A DNA stretch of 64,000 bases. Origin: Streptomyces sp. 35G-GA-8. GTDB taxonomy: Bacteria; Actinomycetota; Actinomycetes; Streptomycetales; Streptomycetaceae. The notes below the pieces were generated by a model that did no database searches, was not told the DNA's origin, and worked only from the letters and a program-made list of their open reading frames with translations. The stretch spans positions 1 through 64,000 of the forward strand of contig NZ_JAMHJQ010000017.1 in the NCBI RefSeq assembly GCF_023534745.1, read 5' to 3'. Of this stretch, positions 61,322 to 64,000 are shown piece by piece. How positions within the stretch are numbered: position 1 is the first letter of the stretch; each line of letters opens with the position of its first letter. Made by a program: the position numbers and the translations under genes.

Positions 61322-61735
61322 TCAGACGATCTCGACGTCCTCTTCCGTGACCTCGCCCTCGACGATGCGGTACGAGCGGAACTGGAAGGGGCCCGCGTCG
61401 TCGTGATCGGCGGTGGAGACGAGGACGTAGTGCGCGCCCGGCTCGTTGGCGTAGGTGATGTCCGTACGGGAGGGGTACGCCTCGGTCGCGGTGTGCGAGT
61501 GGTAGATGATCACCGGCTCTTCGTCGCGGTCGTCCATGTCCCGGTAGAGCTTGAGCAGATCCGCCGAGTCGAACTCGTAGAAGGTGGGCGAGCGTGCGGC
61601 GTTGAGCATGGGGATGAACCGCTCGGCCCGGCCGGTCCCGGCGGGACCCGCGACCACGCCGCACGCCTCGTCGGGATGGTCGGCGCGCGCGTGCTCGACG
61701 ATCTTGTCGTGCAGGGCCTGGGTGATGGTGAGCAT
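61322..61735 (-). CDS. mec: JAMM/MPN metalloprotease (Mec-type, CysO-processing)
   Basis: The 137-residue protein has the JAMM zinc site HSHTATEAYPSRTD (His79, His81, Asp92) and Glu23 in DEACGVV. In M. tuberculosis Mec releases cysteine from the CysO-cysteine adduct by cutting after the di-glycine. Here it may also remove the ALETYPV extension from CysO. It is separated from cysO-cysM by the B12 importer operon and riboswitch. The start shows no SD but has TATATT at -12 to -7, suggesting a leaderless mRNA. Confidence 0.9.
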   Translation of the reverse strand: MLTITQALHDKIVEHARADHPDEACGVVAGPAGTGRAERFIPMLNAARSPTFYEFDSADLLKLYRDMDDRDEEPVIIYHSHTATEAYPSRTDITYANEPGAHYVLVSTADHDDAGPFQFRSYRIVEGEVTEEDVEIV

Positions 61736-61741
61736 GGAGAG

Positions 61742-61747
61742 AATATA
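61742..61747 (-). promoter_or_regulatory. -10 element of a leaderless promoter for mec
   Basis: TATATT lies exactly at -12 to -7 if the A of the mec ATG is +1, and no SD is present. A -35 hexamer is not evident, as often in Streptomyces. Confidence 0.5.
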
Positions 61748-61758
61748 AAGGGACGAGC

Positions 61759-61803
61759 ACGGCCCCCGGATCCGGGAGGGAGTCTTCCGGTTCCAGGGGC
61801 CGT
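61759..61803 (-). terminator. Hairpin after the amino-acid permease gene
   Basis: ACGGCCCC-GGATCCGG and CCGGTTCC-GGGGCCGT form a long stem with few mismatches, 16 bp past the permease stop. It lies just upstream of the mec promoter and insulates it. Confidence 0.7.
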
Positions 61804-61818
61804 CACGGTCTCGGCGGG

Positions 61819-63285
61819 CTATTCCGCGGAGGCGTACTCCCTGGCGGGGTCGCCCACCGTGGCGCGCGGGGCGCGGCGCTTGAGGAGCTGCCAGCCGATC
61901 AGGAGACCGACCGCCCAGACCGCCCCCACATAGAGGGAGATCCGCGCGTCCTCGTCGTACGCGATCAGACAGGTGACCAGGGCCAGGAAGCCCACGGCGA
62001 CCCAGCTGAACACCGAACCGCCCGGGGCGGGGAACGACGAGGCGGGCAGCCGGCCCGCCCGTACCCCGCGGCGGTAGCGGATATGGCTGAGCAGGATCAT
62101 CATCCAGGTCCAGACACCGGCGGCGGTGGCCACGGACGTCACATAGCCGAAGGCCTTCTCCGGGACGATGTAGTTGAGGACCACACCGATGCCCATGAGG
62201 GCGACGGAGACGGTGATGCCGAACGCCGGGGTCTTGCGGGAGTTGAGCCTGCCGAAGAGCTTCGGCGCCTCGCTGTTGGCGGCGAGGTCGCGCAGCATCC
62301 GGCCGGTGGAGTACATGCCCGAGTTGCAGGACGAGAGCGCGGCGGTCAGCACCACGAAGTTGACGATGCCGGCCGCGAGCGGGATGCCCATCTTCTCGAA
62401 GGCGTGGACGAAGGGGCTGGCGCCCGCCGAGAACTCGGTCCACTTGACGACCGCGAGGATGACAGTCAGCGCGCCCACGTAGAAGACGATGATGCGCCAG
62501 GGCAGTGTGTTGATCGCCTTGGGGAGGGTCTTCTCCGGGTTCTCGGACTCGCCCGCGGTGACGCCGACCAGCTCGACGGCGAGATAGGCGAACATCACGC
62601 CCTGAAGGGTCATCAGGCTGGAGCCGATGCCGTTGGGGAAGATCCCGTCGTGTGCCCAGAGGTTGGAGGCGGCGGCGGTGTCACCGGCGTCGGAGAAGCC
62701 GAGGGTGAGCACACCGAGACCGATGACGATCATTCCGATGATCGCGGTGACCTTGATCATCGAGAACCAGAACTCGACCTCGCCGAAGATCTTCACCGAG
62801 ATCAGGTTGACGCCGAAGAGCACCACCAGGAAGACCAGGGCACTGACCCACTGGGGGATCTGCGGGAACCAGAAGTGGATGTAGATGGCCGCGGCGGTCA
62901 GTTCCGCCATCCCGGTGACGACCCACATCAGCCAGTACGTCCAGCCCGTGGCGAAGCCGAAGAACGGACCGAGGAACTCTCTGGCGTACTCCGCGAAGGA
63001 GCCGGAGACCGGCCGGTAGAGGAGCAGCTCGCCGAGCGCCCGCATGATGAAGAAGATCACGACGCCGGCGAGGGCGTACATGAGGATGATGCTGGGTCCG
63101 GCCTTGGCGATATTCGCTCCGGCACCCATGAAGAGCCCGACGCCGATGGCGCCGCCGATGGCGATCATCTGGACCTGACGGCTGCCGAGCCCGCGCTCGT
63201 AGCCCTCCTCCGGGGCGCTGCCACCCGTCGGTCCTCCGGCGGTCCCGTCGCCGCCGTACTCCTTGTCGACCTGCGCAGAGGTCAT
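61819..63285 (-). CDS. Amino-acid permease (APC superfamily, GabP/AnsP/proline-type)
   Basis: The 488-residue transporter has 12 helices and the amino-acid-transport signature, with RQVQMIAIGGAIGVGLFMGAG in helix 1, RPVSGSFAEYAREFLG after helix 2 and the conserved ESENPEKTLPKAIN loop. A hydrophilic, Gly-rich N-terminus of about 35 residues precedes it. It imports a neutral or polar amino acid by proton symport, with specificity not indicated. GAAAGGG lies upstream of the ATG at 63285. Confidence 0.9.
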   Translation of the reverse strand: MTSAQVDKEYGGDGTAGGPTGGSAPEEGYERGLGSRQVQMIAIGGAIGVGLFMGAGANIAKAGPSIILMYALAGVVIFFIMRALGELLLYRPVSGSFAEYAREFLGPFFGFATGWTYWLMWVVTGMAELTAAAIYIHFWFPQIPQWVSALVFLVVLFGVNLISVKIFGEVEFWFSMIKVTAIIGMIVIGLGVLTLGFSDAGDTAAASNLWAHDGIFPNGIGSSLMTLQGVMFAYLAVELVGVTAGESENPEKTLPKAINTLPWRIIVFYVGALTVILAVVKWTEFSAGASPFVHAFEKMGIPLAAGIVNFVVLTAALSSCNSGMYSTGRMLRDLAANSEAPKLFGRLNSRKTPAFGITVSVALMGIGVVLNYIVPEKAFGYVTSVATAAGVWTWMMILLSHIRYRRGVRAGRLPASSFPAPGGSVFSWVAVGFLALVTCLIAYDEDARISLYVGAVWAVGLLIGWQLLKRRAPRATVGDPAREYASAE

Positions 63286-63619
63286 GGTCGTGCGCCCTTT
63301 CTCCATGCAGATCCGCGCCGTGCTCGGCCGCGGACCAGTTCCCGATCCCCCCGGATATGGATGGAGTGCCGCCGGCGGTCGGCCGGCCGAAGCACCCCCG
63401 GGGACAGGGGTGGCGTCCCCGGGGGGTCGTGCAGATCTATCACGGCGGACCGGGCGTTCAGCGGAGCACTCTGTGGCGCAGGCCACAGGGAGAAGCGGAC
63501 GAATCGCACCGCGAACCGCAAAGGTCGCCGGAGCGGTGACGGGATCGTTATGGCGAATTGAGCGTCACCTGAGCGTACGGAAGACGGCCTTCCGGGAACG
63601 GGCATATGACACACGGGAG
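63286..63619. other. Intergenic region with two hairpins
   Basis: These 334 bp lie between the amino-acid permease start and the DUF2017 stop, both on the minus strand. No gene was found. It holds an 11-bp perfect stem with a 9-base loop (63395-63425, arms CCCCCGGGGAC and GTCCCCGGGGG) and a 7-bp stem CTGTGGC/GCCACAG (63471-63488). The first may be a terminator or a permease leader element. No known riboswitch motif was seen. Confidence 0.6.
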
Positions 63620-64000
63620 TCAGGGCATGAGGGTTTCGACGAGGGACTCCTGGAGCGCGCCGAGCCAGAGGTACGCCATCACCATCGGCTTGCGCGGATC
63701 GGAGTCGGGCAGCCGGTACAGCTCGCCGCCCTCGTCCTCGTCGGAGACCTCCAGGCGCGTGCCGATGGTCAGCCGCAGATCGTTGAGCGCGCCGAGCCAG
63801 TGCCGGCAGTCGTCGGAGGTCAGCTTGAGTACGGCCGCGCCCCCCTCCTCCACGGCGAGCGCGTCCAGCGTGCGGACCAGCGCCATGCCGTCCTCCCGCT
63901 TGCGGCCGCGCAGGTCGTTCTCCGTGAACCGTCTGAACTCCGAGGAGAACTCGCGCAGTTCGTCGTCGTCATCGCCGTACGCGTCCGGGAAGAGCCGGGC
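63620..64000 (-). CDS. DUF2017 family protein (5' end outside the window)
   Basis: The last 126 residues of a minus-strand gene are visible. The frame stays open from the stop at 63620 to the window edge, so the Met at 63886 is internal. The sequence (FRRFTENDLRGRKREDGMALVRTLDALA, DDCRHWLGALNDLRLTIGTRL, AYLWLGALQESLVETLMP) fits DUF2017, whose function is unknown. In actinobacteria it is commonly encoded next to clpS, which should lie just beyond the window. Confidence 0.85.
   Translation of the reverse strand, partial: ARLFPDAYGDDDDELREFSSEFRRFTENDLRGRKREDGMALVRTLDALAVEEGGAAVLKLTSDDCRHWLGALNDLRLTIGTRLEVSDEDEGGELYRLPDSDPRKPMVMAYLWLGALQESLVETLMP

Overview
The window is chromosomal DNA of a high-GC actinomycete, almost certainly a Streptomyces. 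The evidence is third-position GC bias, GTG starts and 4-bp GTGA/ATGA overlaps in operons, DasR-type dre sites in front of GlcNAc PTS genes, and a run of genes (PBP, bcp, tRNA-Leu, rdgB, rph, nagF, nagE1, nagE2, MBL hydrolase, cysM, cysO, amino-acid permease, mec, DUF2017) in the order I recall from the S. coelicolor core chromosome. No rRNA, CRISPR array, IS element or integrase was seen.

Layout. 0.2-3.6 kb: GH6 lipoprotein, class F sortase with a partner surface protein, NagD-type HAD hydrolase. 3.7-10.6 kb: a tightly coupled aminophosphonate uptake and degradation operon (GntR regulator, FAD oxidoreductase, phosphonatase-like hydrolase, ABC importer). 10.6-22.2 kb: repeat-rich surface protein, ROK regulator divergent from a Gfo/Idh/MocA dehydrogenase plus a UPF0303-type protein, FAH-family hydrolase, a small YidC paralogue with a DUF6412-like protein, an HxlR regulator divergent from an MFS exporter with twin operators, a sodium:solute symporter/DUF3311 pair, and a SEC-C protein.

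22.3-33.9 kb is a defence island with visibly more A/T than its flanks. A rightward operon encodes a GHKL ATPase, a Z1 motor, a NaeI-type endonuclease and a Vsr nickase. It converges on a leftward operon encoding an HNH-like protein, a ParB-like protein, an SNF2-type helicase, a possible small ORF and a C5-cytosine methyltransferase. The two operons meet tail to tail with a 66-bp overlap between vsr and the methyltransferase. The parts look like a NaeI-like type II restriction-modification core joined to two ATP-driven modules. I do not know this exact combination as a described system, and it is the best candidate for something new. A regulator-like gene and a DUF559/AbiEi-like protein flank it on the right.

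36-49.9 kb is ordinary core and accessory content: alpha/beta hydrolase, DUF445 protein, SGNH hydrolase preceded by a 12-bp tandem array, DUF1707 protein, an ABC-2 exporter, class A PBP, a Gdx/SugE guanidinium exporter under a guanidine-III riboswitch, a GroES-like protein, DUF3618, Bcp peroxiredoxin and a ProP-like transporter. 50-64 kb: tRNA-Leu(UAG), rdgB, rph, the DasR-controlled GlcNAc PTS, an intergenic pair of long inverted repeats, the cysO-cysM sulfur-carrier pathway under a cysteine leader peptide, a cobalamin-riboswitch-controlled btu-type importer, an apparently leaderless mec protease gene, an amino-acid permease, and a DUF2017 gene cut by the window end.

Many genes here carry short tandem repeats, several of them directly after a stop codon, which suggests frequent local duplication in this chromosome.
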